DNA of 64,000 bases from Neptunomonas sp. (GTDB lineage Bacteria; Pseudomonadota; Gammaproteobacteria; Pseudomonadales; Balneatricaceae), in assembly GCF_016744175.1 (NCBI RefSeq), contig NZ_JADGEV010000015.1, positions 1-64,000 on the forward strand, in the 5' to 3' direction. The translations under genes were made by a program, and so were the position numbers. The notes under the pieces were generated by a model. That model searched no databases, had not been told where the DNA came from, and worked only from the letters and a program-made list of their open reading frames with translations. Numbering within the stretch: position 1 is the first letter of the stretch; every line of letters begins with the position of its first letter. Of the stretch, positions 27,241 to 36,566 are shown one piece after another.

Positions 27241-28167
27241 ATGAAATTTACTCAGCTGAAGTATTTTCTGAAAATTGCAGAAGTGGGTAGCGTCTCTGCT
27301 GCCGCTCGTGAATTATTTATCGCGCAACCAGCGTTGAGCCATCAGGTAGCCGCGTTAGAAAATGAACTGGGTGCATCGTTATTTGTTCGCAGTGTCAAAG
27401 GGGTACAGCTCACACTTGCTGGCGAGAAATTGGTCCATCACGCAAAGTTGATACTGCGTCAGGTTGATATTGCAAAAGCGGATGTTATTAGCGATGAGTT
27501 CTCTCCGCGTGGTGAGGTTAGTGTTGTTATCGATGCTTCGAAGGCTTACACGTTGATCCCCTTGTTGGTCACTGAATGTGCTCAGCGTTTCCCAGAAGTA
27601 CAGTTACAAATTTATGATGCTATGAGCTTGAATGCCGCCCAGCAAATTGCAGACGCAAAGGCTGATATTGGGCTGATTCCCAATGCGGCTGATTTGAGTG
27701 GTGTACATGTTATTCCGGTTTATCGGGAGCCGTTGCACTTGGTGGGCAAGGGTGTGGCGAAAGGGCATGAGGCCGGCACAATTTTGTTTGAGGAGTTATC
27801 AAATTACCCTCTGGTTGCCCCCTCACGCCCGCATAATATTCGATTGCATATTGAGCAAAAAGCACTGGAGGCAAAGTGGCCTTTGAATATTCAGTACGAG
27901 CAAGATACGGGTTTAACGCTGCGCTGCTTGATGAATAGCGGTATTGCCAATGCAATCATCCCGTATGATGTGATGGCAACTGAATTACAGCGAGGAGATT
28001 TAGATGCACTAAGGATTATTAATCCTTCGATTGACCGAATTCACGCTATTGTCCGCTTAGAAAATAGACCCTTTACATCGGCCTGCCGGGCTATTGAACT
28101 TCTCATCATCGAATTGATTCAGCAGCTTTGCGAGCAGAAAATTTTAGATGGTGAGGCGCTGGTTTAA
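27241..28167 (+). CDS. LysR family transcriptional regulator, divergent from glcDEF
   Basis: The start is set at the ATG at 27241 (MKFTQLKYFLKIAEV), the usual LysR opening, with GGGA just upstream; the track ATG at 27229 adds four residues. The product is 308 residues. The winged helix-turn-helix lies at about residues 2-60 (SVSAAARELFIAQPALSHQVAALENELG). The effector-binding domain spans about 90-295. The overall form resembles the Nac/CynR group. Divergent placement against glcD suggests that it regulates glycolate oxidation and the TRAP binding protein, with glycolate or glyoxylate as possible effector. Confidence 0.92.
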   Translation: MKFTQLKYFLKIAEVGSVSAAARELFIAQPALSHQVAALENELGASLFVRSVKGVQLTLAGEKLVHHAKLILRQVDIAKADVISDEFSPRGEVSVVIDASKAYTLIPLLVTECAQRFPEVQLQIYDAMSLNAAQQIADAKADIGLIPNAADLSGVHVIPVYREPLHLVGKGVAKGHEAGTILFEELSNYPLVAPSRPHNIRLHIEQKALEAKWPLNIQYEQDTGLTLRCLMNSGIANAIIPYDVMATELQRGDLDALRIINPSIDRIHAIVRLENRPFTSACRAIELLIIELIQQLCEQKILDGEALV

Positions 28168-28399
28168 GCTTCATAAAGCCCACAAAATAATTATTGTTAT
28201 ATCCGTGTTTTTATGTTTATTCTAAAAAAAGAGCAAGATTTACGAAAGAGTGTTTTCGTTAAGTCGTCTTAAAATCCATTAAATGTGATTAAAATGTTGC
28301 TAAGTTCGATAAATATTTGAAATGTTAGGTTGGGCGGTGCTCATTTCTTTGTGGGGTCGTATCAAAAAAATAACAACCTGCTTTTTATAGGAATAGATA

Positions 28400-29377
28400 A
28401 TGAGCGTGATTCATAAAGAAAAAATTACAGACCCATCAGCGTGGAAAGGAAAGGATTTAAAAGGCGACGATTCATGGATTTATCATTGGTCCGATGAATC
28501 GATTAGCGTTCTTGAAAAGGCCTTAGAAAATGTTAAGCGAAAAGGTTTGCAGGTACCCGGCTTTACTAAAGAAGATTTTCCGATTACTCAGCTCTTCAAA
28601 GAGATCGCTTACTTCAATGAAGAGTTGGAAAATGGCAAGGGTTTCATATTAATTCGCGGCTTGCCAATTGAGCGTTATACAGATGATGAAGCAGCCATTA
28701 TTTACTATGGCCTTGGCCTTCATATGGGTACGCCTGTCCCGCAAAATTTAAAAGGCGATATGTTAGGACATGTCAAAAATATTGGGGCAATAGATCCGAA
28801 AAGTGTTCGTGTTTATGAAACCAATGAATACCTTCCTTATCACGCCGATCTATCGGATGTTGTTGGTTTGCTTTCTCTTCGTAAAGCAAGATCAGGAGGC
28901 ATGAGTAGCCTTTCAAGTGCGATGACGCTTTATAACGAAATTTTGGGAAAAAACCCAGAGTATATTGGGCTTCTCCACCGTCTATTCCAATTGGAGCACC
29001 TTGATGACGGAGAGGCAGGTTTTACGCCGATCTTTAGTTATCATAAGGGTAAGTTAAGCGCTCGATATTTACGCCAATATATAGAAATTGCACAAAATAA
29101 TGCAGGTGCTCCTCTATCGAATGTAGAAGTTGAAGCTCTAGACCTTATTGATTCGACTTTAAATAACCCAGATATTCGTTTAGATATGATGATGGAGCCA
29201 GGTGATATCCAGTTTGCAAATAACTATACAATTTTTCATTCTCGTACTAGTTTCGAAGATTACGACGAAGTAGAGCGTAGACGGCATTTATATAGATTGT
29301 GGCTGAAGATGCCTAATGCCAGAGAGTTAGCGTCTGATTTCCCTGGGCGAAATGGTATTACGAAACGCGAAACGTAA
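28400..29377 (+). CDS. TauD/TfdA-family Fe(II)/2-oxoglutarate dioxygenase
   Basis: A 325-residue protein of the TauD/TfdA group. The iron-binding facial triad can be read as His148 and Asp150 (PYHADLSD) and His280 (NYTIFHSRTSFED). The 2-oxoglutarate-binding arginine lies in the RRRHLYRLWLK segment. The N-terminal FILIRGLPIERYTDDEAA is also typical. Substrates of this family include taurine, gamma-butyrobetaine and other small sulfonates or quaternary amines, so specificity cannot be read off. It lies upstream of betBA with a 649-bp gap, which raises the possibility of a quaternary amine substrate, but nothing proves a link. AGGA gives a good ribosome binding site. Confidence 0.87.
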   Translation: MSVIHKEKITDPSAWKGKDLKGDDSWIYHWSDESISVLEKALENVKRKGLQVPGFTKEDFPITQLFKEIAYFNEELENGKGFILIRGLPIERYTDDEAAIIYYGLGLHMGTPVPQNLKGDMLGHVKNIGAIDPKSVRVYETNEYLPYHADLSDVVGLLSLRKARSGGMSSLSSAMTLYNEILGKNPEYIGLLHRLFQLEHLDDGEAGFTPIFSYHKGKLSARYLRQYIEIAQNNAGAPLSNVEVEALDLIDSTLNNPDIRLDMMMEPGDIQFANNYTIFHSRTSFEDYDEVERRRHLYRLWLKMPNARELASDFPGRNGITKRET

Positions 29378-30026
29378 TTTGATATTAAAAAGCTTAAAAT
29401 TTTCTAGGATTATAGTGGTCAGTGCGACATACATAACTCTAGAGACTAGTGGGTGAAGTTTGTGAAAACCTTCTATGTGCGGATAGTTGTCGCCCATTTA
29501 TCAACCTGAACCCAAGATAGAGGGTGTGTATCGTCTACCTGCATTTTTTAGCTGACCATATATCTTGATGACTTGTGAAATGGTTCGTTTCACAAGTCGG
29601 TAATTAACTGAAAGCGACAAGTTGTTCTCTGTTCTCGTCAACACTTCCTCCGTAAATGTTTTCAAATGTAACTTTAAACGACATTTGGATATTGCTAGTA
29701 ATTATAAAGTGTCTTTAAAAACCCTCTAAAAGTCGATAAATGTTATAAAAAGTAATTAAAACCTTAGCCGTTTTTGGTAGTAATTCTTTTGTTGTTTCTT
29801 GTTTGCGACATCTCTAGCTTTTTGACATCTGCATAAAATTTAGTCAGAGTTATTTTTAATTAAACGATCAATCAATAAAAAATCTGATAACAGCGTACAC
29901 TAGGCTCTACATAGAGCGTAAAACGTTAATAGAATACGTTATTTGATATCAATAATTATGTAGTTATTCGGTAAAGTGATTTGCACCCCGAGTAGTCATG
30001 AAACGCAATCAGTAGGATACAGTTAG
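29378..30026 (+). promoter_or_regulatory. Long control region upstream of betB
   Basis: A 649-bp stretch without a gene. It contains a perfect 11-bp inverted repeat at 29570-29598 and an imperfect 14-bp dyad ATTAAACGATCAAT at about 29859-29872, which resembles the AT-rich dyads bound by BetI-type repressors. The rest is AT-rich with no ORF. Confidence 0.45.
29570..29598. repeat. Perfect 11-bp inverted repeat
   Basis: The arms are GACTTGTGAAA and TTTCACAAGTC with a 7-nt loop (TGGTTCG). No T-tract follows, so an operator or RNA stem is more likely than a terminator. Confidence 0.6.
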
Positions 30027-31484
30027 ATGCAACACACTCTTTATATAAATGGTCAATACCAAGATGCTACATCGGGTGAAAGCTTTGTGACACGCAACCC
30101 AGCGACAGGCGAAGTGTTAGCTGACGTTCAGCAAGCCTCTCTGGCTGATGTAGACAAGGCGGTTGAAGCGGCACAAGCAGGCTTTCTCGTTTGGTCTGCT
30201 ATGAGTGGTGCAGAACGAGGGCGCATTCTTATGCGTGCTGTGTCTATATTGCGAGAGCGTAATGATGAGCTTGCCATGTTAGAGGTGCTGGATACGGGTA
30301 AACCTCTGCAGGAAGCTAACTGTGTTGATATCGCATCAGGTGCTGATGTTATTGAATATTATGCAGGGCTTGCTGCCACTATCCATGGGCAGCAACAGGA
30401 CCTAGGCGGTAATAATTTTTATTATAGCCGACGTGAACCTTTAGGCGTTTGTGCGGGTATTGGTGCATGGAACTACCCTATCCAAATTGCTATGTGGAAG
30501 TCTGGTCCTGCACTCGCTGCGGGAAATTGCATGATATTTAAACCTTCTGAAGAAACGCCATTAAGCGCGTTAAAGTTAGCAGAAATCTTTACCGAAGCGG
30601 GCTTGCCTGATGGTGTTTTTAATGTTGTGCAAGGTGACTATCGCGTCGGGCAAGCCCTGTCGCGCCATCCTCAAATTGCCAAGGTTTCATTTACAGGCGA
30701 ATGCGGCACAGGTAAAAAAGTCATGGCCGATGCTGCAGGTTCGCTTAAAGAAGTGACCATGGAGCTGGGGGGGAAATCTCCTCTGTTAGTGTTTGCGGAT
30801 GCCGATCTTGATAACGCCGTTTCTGGTGCATTGCTAGCCAACTTCTATACACAAGGTGAAGTTTGCACCAATGGTACGCGTGTATTTGTTCATGACAGTA
30901 TTTATGACGAATTTGTTAGCAAAGTAGTTGAGCGTACTGAACGTATGATCATTGGGGATCCAACAGACTTGAACACACAAGTGGGTGCCTTAATCTCTGA
31001 AGAGCATATGTTTAAAGTATTAGGATTTATCGATGTTGCTAAAGAAGCAGGAGCAAGGTTAGCTTGTGGTGGAGAGCGTGTTATAGAGAACGGTTTGGAG
31101 AAAGGTTACTTTGTTAAACCCACCGTCTTTGCCGACTGCACGGATGATATGCCTAACGTTAAAGATGAAATATTTGGGCCGGTTATGTCTATTCTGCGCT
31201 TTAGCGATGAAGACGAAGTCGTTCGACGTGCTAATGACACTGAATATGGCTTAGCTGCCGGAGTATTCTCTACTAACTTTGCTCGGGCGCATCGTGTCAT
31301 TGCTCGTCTTCAAGCGGGTATCTGTTGGATTAATACGTGGGGCGCGTCGCCAGCAGAAATGCCAGTAGGCGGTTATAAACAGTCAGGTGTTGGTCGTGAA
31401 AATGGCATTGAAACGCTTAATCACTACACCCAAGTTAAAAGCGTTTTTGTTGAACTGGGCGATGTTGACTGCCCTTATCTTTAA
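30027..31484 (+). CDS. betB: Betaine aldehyde dehydrogenase
   Basis: A 485-residue aldehyde dehydrogenase. The conserved segments are [27 protein letters not shown], the catalytic glutamate in [11 protein letters not shown] near residue 248, and the nucleophile Cys280 in [12 protein letters not shown]. The C-terminus has [19 protein letters not shown], close to BetB from E. coli. BetB converts betaine aldehyde to glycine betaine with NAD(P). It lies 56-68 bp upstream of betA in the same direction and heads a run of choline genes. AGGAT precedes the ATG by 8 bp. Confidence 0.94.
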   Translation: MQHTLYINGQYQDATSGESFVTRNPATGEVLADVQQASLADVDKAVEAAQAGFLVWSAMSGAERGRILMRAVSILRERNDELAMLEVLDTGKPLQEANCVDIASGADVIEYYAGLAATIHGQQQDLGGNNFYYSRREPLGVCAGIGAWNYPIQIAMWKSGPALAAGNCMIFKPSEETPLSALKLAEIFTEAGLPDGVFNVVQGDYRVGQALSRHPQIAKVSFTGECGTGKKVMADAAGSLKEVTMELGGKSPLLVFADADLDNAVSGALLANFYTQGEVCTNGTRVFVHDSIYDEFVSKVVERTERMIIGDPTDLNTQVGALISEEHMFKVLGFIDVAKEAGARLACGGERVIENGLEKGYFVKPTVFADCTDDMPNVKDEIFGPVMSILRFSDEDEVVRRANDTEYGLAAGVFSTNFARAHRVIARLQAGICWINTWGASPAEMPVGGYKQSGVGRENGIETLNHYTQVKSVFVELGDVDCPYL

Positions 31485-31552
31485 GTTTTAAAAATAGTAC
31501 CACGCTAGTACAAACAAGTGCTTAAGCTGCGACCTGAGGGATGAAAATTAGT

Positions 31553-33250
31553 ATGACCACTGATACACGATATGACTACATCATTGTTGGCGCAGGCTCT
31601 GCTGGTTGCGTACTGGCCAATCGTCTGACTGAAGATGGTATGCACAGTGTGCTGCTGCTTGAGGCAGGAGGTTCGGATAAGAGTATCTTTATTCAGATGC
31701 CTACGGCGCTGTCGTATCCAATGAATACTCCAAAGTATGCATGGCAATTTCATACCGAAGGAGAGCCTTATTTGGATGGTCGCTCTATGCATTGCCCTCG
31801 CGGAAAGGTGCTGGGTGGTGGCTCTTCGATAAATGGCATGGTGTATGTCCGTGGACATGCTTGTGACTTTGATGAATGGAGCGAAAAGGGCGCCGCTGGA
31901 TGGGGATATCAGCAGTGCTTGCCTTATTTCAAAAAAGCAGAAACGTGGGTTAACGGCAGTGATGATTATCGTGGTGGTAATGGTCCTTTGTTTACCTGTA
32001 ACGGTAACGACATGAAGTTAAACCCACTTTATCAGGCATTTATTGATGCAGGTGAAGATGCAGGTTACCCGACGACCGATGATTATAACGGTTACCGCCA
32101 AGAAGGCTTCGGTGCAATGCACATGACAGTGAGGGCAGGTGTACGGGCATCTACTTCTAATGCATATCTTCGTGAAGCGATGAAGCGCTCTAATTTAACA
32201 TTGATAACGGGCGTATTGACTCGAAAAGTCATCATGGATGGTAAGCGTGCCGTTGGTATTGAATACGAAAAAAGTGGCAGCACGGTTAATGCTACTGCAA
32301 ACAAGGAGGTGATTTTAGCAGCCGGGTCTATTGGTTCGCCGCATTTATTACAGCTATCAGGCGTTGGCCCTGCAAAAGTATTGGAAGAGGCTGGCGTTGA
32401 GCTTGTGCATGACTTGCCTGGTGTTGGTGAGAACCTTCAGGATCATTTGGAAGTTTACTTCCAGTACCACTGTAAGCAACCTATTACTTTAAACGGCAAA
32501 TTAGATTTAGTCAGTAAAGGCATGATAGGCACACGTTGGTTGTTGTTTAAAGATGGTTTAGGGGCGACTAATCATTTTGAATCTTGTGGCTTTATTCGGT
32601 CTCGTGAAGGCTTGAAATGGCCGAATATTCAGTATCATTTTTTGCCAGCGGCGATGCGCTATGATGGTGGGAAGGCTATTGATGGTCATGGATTCCAGGT
32701 TCACGTAGGGCCAAACAAACCGCAGAGCCGTGGTCGCGTATGGATTAAATCAGCTGATCCAAAAGCGAAGCCGAGTATTTTGTTTAATTACATCAGTACT
32801 GCTCAGGACAAACAAGATTGGCGTGACTGTATCCGTCTGACTCGCGAAGTTCTGAAGCAGCCTGCTTTGGACCCATTTCGTGGTGATGAAATTCAGCCGG
32901 GAGAACAGGTCACATCAGACAAAGCGGTTGATCGCTGGGTGCGTGAAAATGTTGAAAGTGCTTACCATCCTTCGTGTACCTGTAAAATAGGTGCTGATGA
33001 GGACCCAATGGCAGTGTTAGATACGCAGTGTCGAGTAAGAGGAGTCGAGTCGTTACGTGTTGTAGACTCTTCAATTTTTCCCACTATTCCAAACGGTAAC
33101 TTGAATGCTCCCACTATCATGGTGGCAGAAAAAGCAGCAGATATGATTTTGGGTAAACAAGCGTTACCTGATGCAGATGTTGATGTTTGGATTGATCCAA
33201 ACTGGCAGCAAAGCCAGCGTTTAGGTAGCCCTAAGCGTGAGGTGAAATAA
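31553..33250 (+). CDS. betA: Choline dehydrogenase
   Basis: The ATG at 31553 ([18 protein letters not shown]) fits BetA better than the ATG at 31541, because the GAGGG ribosome binding site touches the latter. The product is 565 residues. It is a GMC oxidoreductase: dinucleotide-binding [51 protein letters not shown], and the C-terminal catalytic region [12 protein letters not shown] with [17 protein letters not shown]. BetA oxidises choline to betaine aldehyde at the membrane. The order betB-betA followed by a choline ABC transporter supports a role in osmoprotection and carbon or nitrogen use. Confidence 0.94.
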   Translation: MTTDTRYDYIIVGAGSAGCVLANRLTEDGMHSVLLLEAGGSDKSIFIQMPTALSYPMNTPKYAWQFHTEGEPYLDGRSMHCPRGKVLGGGSSINGMVYVRGHACDFDEWSEKGAAGWGYQQCLPYFKKAETWVNGSDDYRGGNGPLFTCNGNDMKLNPLYQAFIDAGEDAGYPTTDDYNGYRQEGFGAMHMTVRAGVRASTSNAYLREAMKRSNLTLITGVLTRKVIMDGKRAVGIEYEKSGSTVNATANKEVILAAGSIGSPHLLQLSGVGPAKVLEEAGVELVHDLPGVGENLQDHLEVYFQYHCKQPITLNGKLDLVSKGMIGTRWLLFKDGLGATNHFESCGFIRSREGLKWPNIQYHFLPAAMRYDGGKAIDGHGFQVHVGPNKPQSRGRVWIKSADPKAKPSILFNYISTAQDKQDWRDCIRLTREVLKQPALDPFRGDEIQPGEQVTSDKAVDRWVRENVESAYHPSCTCKIGADEDPMAVLDTQCRVRGVESLRVVDSSIFPTIPNGNLNAPTIMVAEKAADMILGKQALPDADVDVWIDPNWQQSQRLGSPKREVK

Positions 33251-33388
33251 AATAAGTAGCTCTAGCATAGGCTTAGTAGCTCTTAAGTAATTGTTATAAA
33301 AGTGAAATTTATGTTGTGTATTGTTCAAAATGCACTCTTGAAAGCAGTAATCGTAAGAGAATTTAAAACTAAAATAAGGTAAATAATC

Positions 33389-34348
33389 ATGACAACTCGA
33401 AAGAATAGAATTGGCCGTAAACATAATTTAATGCGTGGCATAACTGTAGCGATGGGCTTGTCTGCATCGATGGTGTTTGCTGGCCAATGTGACACGGTGC
33501 GTTTCTCCGACGTGGGTTGGACTGATATTACGGCGACCACGGCAGTAACCAGTGAAGTAGTCGAAGCGCTGGGTTATAAATCAACGACTCAGCTGTTATC
33601 TGTGCCGGTGACTTATACCTCTCTCGCTAATGCAGATATCGACGTGTTTCTAGGTAACTGGATGCCTACAATGGAAGCGGATATCGCTAAGTATCGTGAA
33701 GCCGGTACTGTTGAAACCGTACGTGCCAATCTAGAAGGGGCTAAATACACATTAGCCGTTCCAAAGTATGTATTTGATGCAGGCGTAAAGAACTTTGCTG
33801 ATATCGCTAAATTCAAAGATAAATTCAAAGGCCGTCTTTACGGTATTGAGCCTGGCAATGATGGCAATCGTTTGATGCAGGATATGATTGACCAAAATGC
33901 TTTTGGTCTGAAGGGGTTTAAGCTGGTTGAGTCGAGTGAGGCCGGAATGATTTCACAGGTTTCACGTTTAGCTAAACGTGAGCAGTGGATTGCCTTTTTA
34001 GGTTGGGCACCTCATCCAATGAACGCCAACATCGAGATGGAGTATTTACAGGGCGGTGACGACTTCTTTGGCCCTAACTATGGTGGTGCGAGCGTTTATA
34101 CCAATGTTCGTAAAAATTATAGCCAAGACTGCCCGAATGTAGGACGTCTGTTACAGAACTTGTCCTTCACGCTGGAAATGGAAAACGAAGTGATGGGCGC
34201 CATTCTTGATGATGGCAAAAAACCTCAAACGGCAGCATTGGCTTGGTTAAAGTCTAACCCTGAAGCGCTAAGTAGCTGGTTAGAGGGTGTAACAACTAAA
34301 GATGGTGGCGATGCGCTGTCTGCTGTACGCAAGCACTTGGATCTCTGA
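33389..34348 (+). CDS. choX: Choline ABC transporter substrate-binding protein
   Basis: A 319-residue periplasmic binding protein of the ChoX/ProX (OpuAC) group. The N-terminal signal peptide is NLMRGITVAMGLSASMVFA. The mature protein has CDTVRFSDVGWTDITATTAV, VFLGNWMPTMEADIAKY, GRLYGIEPGNDGNRLMQDMI and FLGWAPHPMN. Tryptophan and tyrosine residues in such segments build the aromatic box for quaternary amines. A stem-loop at 34359-34394 lies between it and the permease gene, an arrangement that often raises binding-protein yield over membrane components. Location next to betBA supports choline as the ligand. Confidence 0.91.
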   Translation: MTTRKNRIGRKHNLMRGITVAMGLSASMVFAGQCDTVRFSDVGWTDITATTAVTSEVVEALGYKSTTQLLSVPVTYTSLANADIDVFLGNWMPTMEADIAKYREAGTVETVRANLEGAKYTLAVPKYVFDAGVKNFADIAKFKDKFKGRLYGIEPGNDGNRLMQDMIDQNAFGLKGFKLVESSEAGMISQVSRLAKREQWIAFLGWAPHPMNANIEMEYLQGGDDFFGPNYGGASVYTNVRKNYSQDCPNVGRLLQNLSFTLEMENEVMGAILDDGKKPQTAALAWLKSNPEALSSWLEGVTTKDGGDALSAVRKHLDL

Positions 34349-34358
34349 TCCAATATCA

Positions 34359-34394
34359 ATCTGCTGCCGAGTGCTGAAGGCATAGGCAGCAGAT
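34359..34394 (+). repeat. Intercistronic stem-loop between choX and choW
   Basis: Perfect 10-bp arms ATCTGCTGCC and GGCAGCAGAT enclose a 16-nt loop, 11 bp after the choX stop. No U-tract directly follows, so it is better viewed as an mRNA-stabilising or attenuating element. Confidence 0.6.
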
Positions 34395-34470
34395 CCCTTC
34401 TGTATTTTTGGAGTACCGCTTCGCCCAATTTTGTGGTGATGAATTCGTTTATATATAAAAAGGCAAACAC

Positions 34471-35316
34471 ATGAATTGGATTACTGAGAACAAGATTCCA
34501 CTTGGTAGCTGGATGGAAGCGTTTGTAGACTGGCTGACGTTTAATGCAGCGGGTTTTTTTGATGCCGTTTCAATTTCGCTGGAATGGATGATTGTCTCAA
34601 TGGTAGAGATATTCCAGTGGTTTCCACCATCAGTTCCTATGGCTCTCACCGCAGTTGTCGCTTGGTGGCTGCATCGTAGTATTCCTTTAGTGATTTTTGT
34701 TGTTGTCGCTTTAATGCTAATCCTTAACCTTGGTTATTGGCAGGAGATGCTGGAAACTTTTGTATTGGTATTAGCGGCTACAACATTGTCGGTTGCAATG
34801 GGCATTCCTATGGGTATTTTAGCGGCCCATAAACCTTGGGTTTATACCATATTACGGCCAATTCTCGATCTTATGCAGACGATACCTACCTTTGTTTATC
34901 TTATACCGACACTTGTTTTGTTCGGCTTAGGTGTTGTTCCAGGACTAATATCCACAATCATATTTGCAGTAGCTGCACCCATTCGTTTGACCTATCTTGG
35001 AATAAGTCGAGTGCCAGAAGATTTGCTTGAGGCCGGTAAAGCATTTGGGGCTACGCCATTCAAACTACTTTATAAAGTTGAGTTGCCTGCGGCGATGCCA
35101 AACATCATGGCGGGTGTAACTCAGTGCATCATGTTATCTCTATCGATGGTGGTTATTGCTGCGCTTGTTGGCGCTGATGGATTAGGAAAGCCAGTAATAC
35201 GAGCTCTGAATACAGTTAATATTTCTCAAGGATTCGAGGCTGGCTTAGCGATAGTGCTTGTAGCAATTATTTTGGATCGAATCTGTAAAGCGCCTGGCGC
35301 AAAAGAGGAAGGTTAA
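34471..35316 (+). CDS. choW: Choline ABC transporter permease
   Basis: A 281-residue membrane protein with about six to seven hydrophobic helices. It has the BPD_transp_1 fold, with the EAA-loop-like DLLEAGKAFGATPFKLLYKVELPAAMPNIMAGVTQ near residues 185-215. The N-terminal WLTFNAAGFFDAVSISLEW is typical of ProW/ChoW permeases. It forms the channel for the choXWV transporter. AAAAAGG precedes the ATG, and the stop is 2 bp from the choV start, implying translational coupling. Confidence 0.92.
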   Translation: MNWITENKIPLGSWMEAFVDWLTFNAAGFFDAVSISLEWMIVSMVEIFQWFPPSVPMALTAVVAWWLHRSIPLVIFVVVALMLILNLGYWQEMLETFVLVLAATTLSVAMGIPMGILAAHKPWVYTILRPILDLMQTIPTFVYLIPTLVLFGLGVVPGLISTIIFAVAAPIRLTYLGISRVPEDLLEAGKAFGATPFKLLYKVELPAAMPNIMAGVTQCIMLSLSMVVIAALVGADGLGKPVIRALNTVNISQGFEAGLAIVLVAIILDRICKAPGAKEEG

Positions 35317-35318
35317 TC

Positions 35319-36512
35319 ATGGCGGCAATTAGTATTAGAAATGTAGATGTCGTGTTTGGTGACCGTGTAAAGAAAAGTCTAGCATTGCTTGATAAGGGGA
35401 GTACCCGACAAGAAATAATAGATGCCACGGGCGATGTGGTGGGCGTTGATAATGCTTGTATCGAAGTGCAAGAAGGCGAAATTTGCGTTCTAATGGGCTT
35501 ATCAGGTTCAGGTAAATCAAGCTTGTTACGCGCGGTTAATGGTCTGAATTCCATAAGCCGAGGTGAGCTGCTGGTTCAAGATGGCGATCAGATGGTGGAC
35601 ATTGCCACATGTGATGCCAATAAATTGCGACATATGCGTACGAACAAAATATCTATGGTATTTCAGAAATTTGCCTTAATGCCCTGGATGAGCGTAGTTG
35701 ACAATGTTGCTTTCGGACTAGACATGCAAGGTATGTCTAAGCCAGAGCGTCGCGCGAAAGCGATGGAAAAGCTGGAAATGGTTGGTTTATCAGAATGGAA
35801 AGATAAGTTTCCGCATGAATTATCGGGTGGTATGCAACAACGTGTGGGCCTTGCGCGAGCGTTTGCTATGGACAGTGACATATTGCTGATGGATGAGCCT
35901 TTTTCTGCGCTTGATCCTTTAATTCGTAGCCAACTGCAAGATGAATTAATTGAACTGCAGCAGCGCTTGAATAAAACTATTTTGTTTGTCAGCCATGATT
36001 TGGATGAGGCGTTAAAAATTGGCACTCATATCGCCATTATGGAGTCGGCTAAAATTATTCAGCATGGAAAACCAGAAGAGATAGTTCTTAATCCAAAAAC
36101 ACCTTACGTGGCTGATTTTGTTGCACATACTAATCCGTTGAATGTGCTATGTGGTCGCTCTTTGATGTCGGATACCAGTGATTTGGAGGTGTTGGGTGAT
36201 CAGTTGGTATTGAATCAACACGATAACACGCTTATTGGTCTTGATAGCCAAGGAGCTGTGGCTAGCGCCTCTCGCCAAGGGCAGCCTTTGTCGCTTTATC
36301 ACTGGAATGAAGGAGAGGATATTGAGCAGCTAACAGAGGCGTTGTTAGTGATAGCTTCGCCGGATGTTTCGATGCGTTCAGCAATTGGCGTTCGATATAA
36401 AACAGGCTTACCGGTGCTGCTGGAAGAAAATGGGCGGTTGGTTGGTATGTTATCAGACAAAGATTTTTATCATGCTTTACTAGGCAAGCACTTTACAGTT
36501 GATCCTGACTAA
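35319..36512 (+). CDS. choV: Choline ABC transporter ATP-binding protein
   Basis: A 397-residue ATPase of the ProV/ChoV type. Walker A is GLSGSGKSSLLRAVNG (about residues 66-80), the signature is LSGGMQQRVGLARA, Walker B is ILLMDEPFSALDP, and the H-loop is FVSHDLDEAL. The first 55 residues form the family-specific N-terminal extension. The C-terminal 120 residues include a weakly CBS-like end (VLLEENGRLVGMLSDKDFYHALLG), which in OpuA-type transporters senses ionic strength. One CBS copy is clear and a second is degenerate. It completes the choXWV transporter. Confidence 0.92.
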   Translation: MAAISIRNVDVVFGDRVKKSLALLDKGSTRQEIIDATGDVVGVDNACIEVQEGEICVLMGLSGSGKSSLLRAVNGLNSISRGELLVQDGDQMVDIATCDANKLRHMRTNKISMVFQKFALMPWMSVVDNVAFGLDMQGMSKPERRAKAMEKLEMVGLSEWKDKFPHELSGGMQQRVGLARAFAMDSDILLMDEPFSALDPLIRSQLQDELIELQQRLNKTILFVSHDLDEALKIGTHIAIMESAKIIQHGKPEEIVLNPKTPYVADFVAHTNPLNVLCGRSLMSDTSDLEVLGDQLVLNQHDNTLIGLDSQGAVASASRQGQPLSLYHWNEGEDIEQLTEALLVIASPDVSMRSAIGVRYKTGLPVLLEENGRLVGMLSDKDFYHALLGKHFTVDPD

Positions 36513-36566
36513 GCACTGAAGTGATTAAGCGTTTTTTGTAATAAAAATAATAACTCGGAGAACAAT

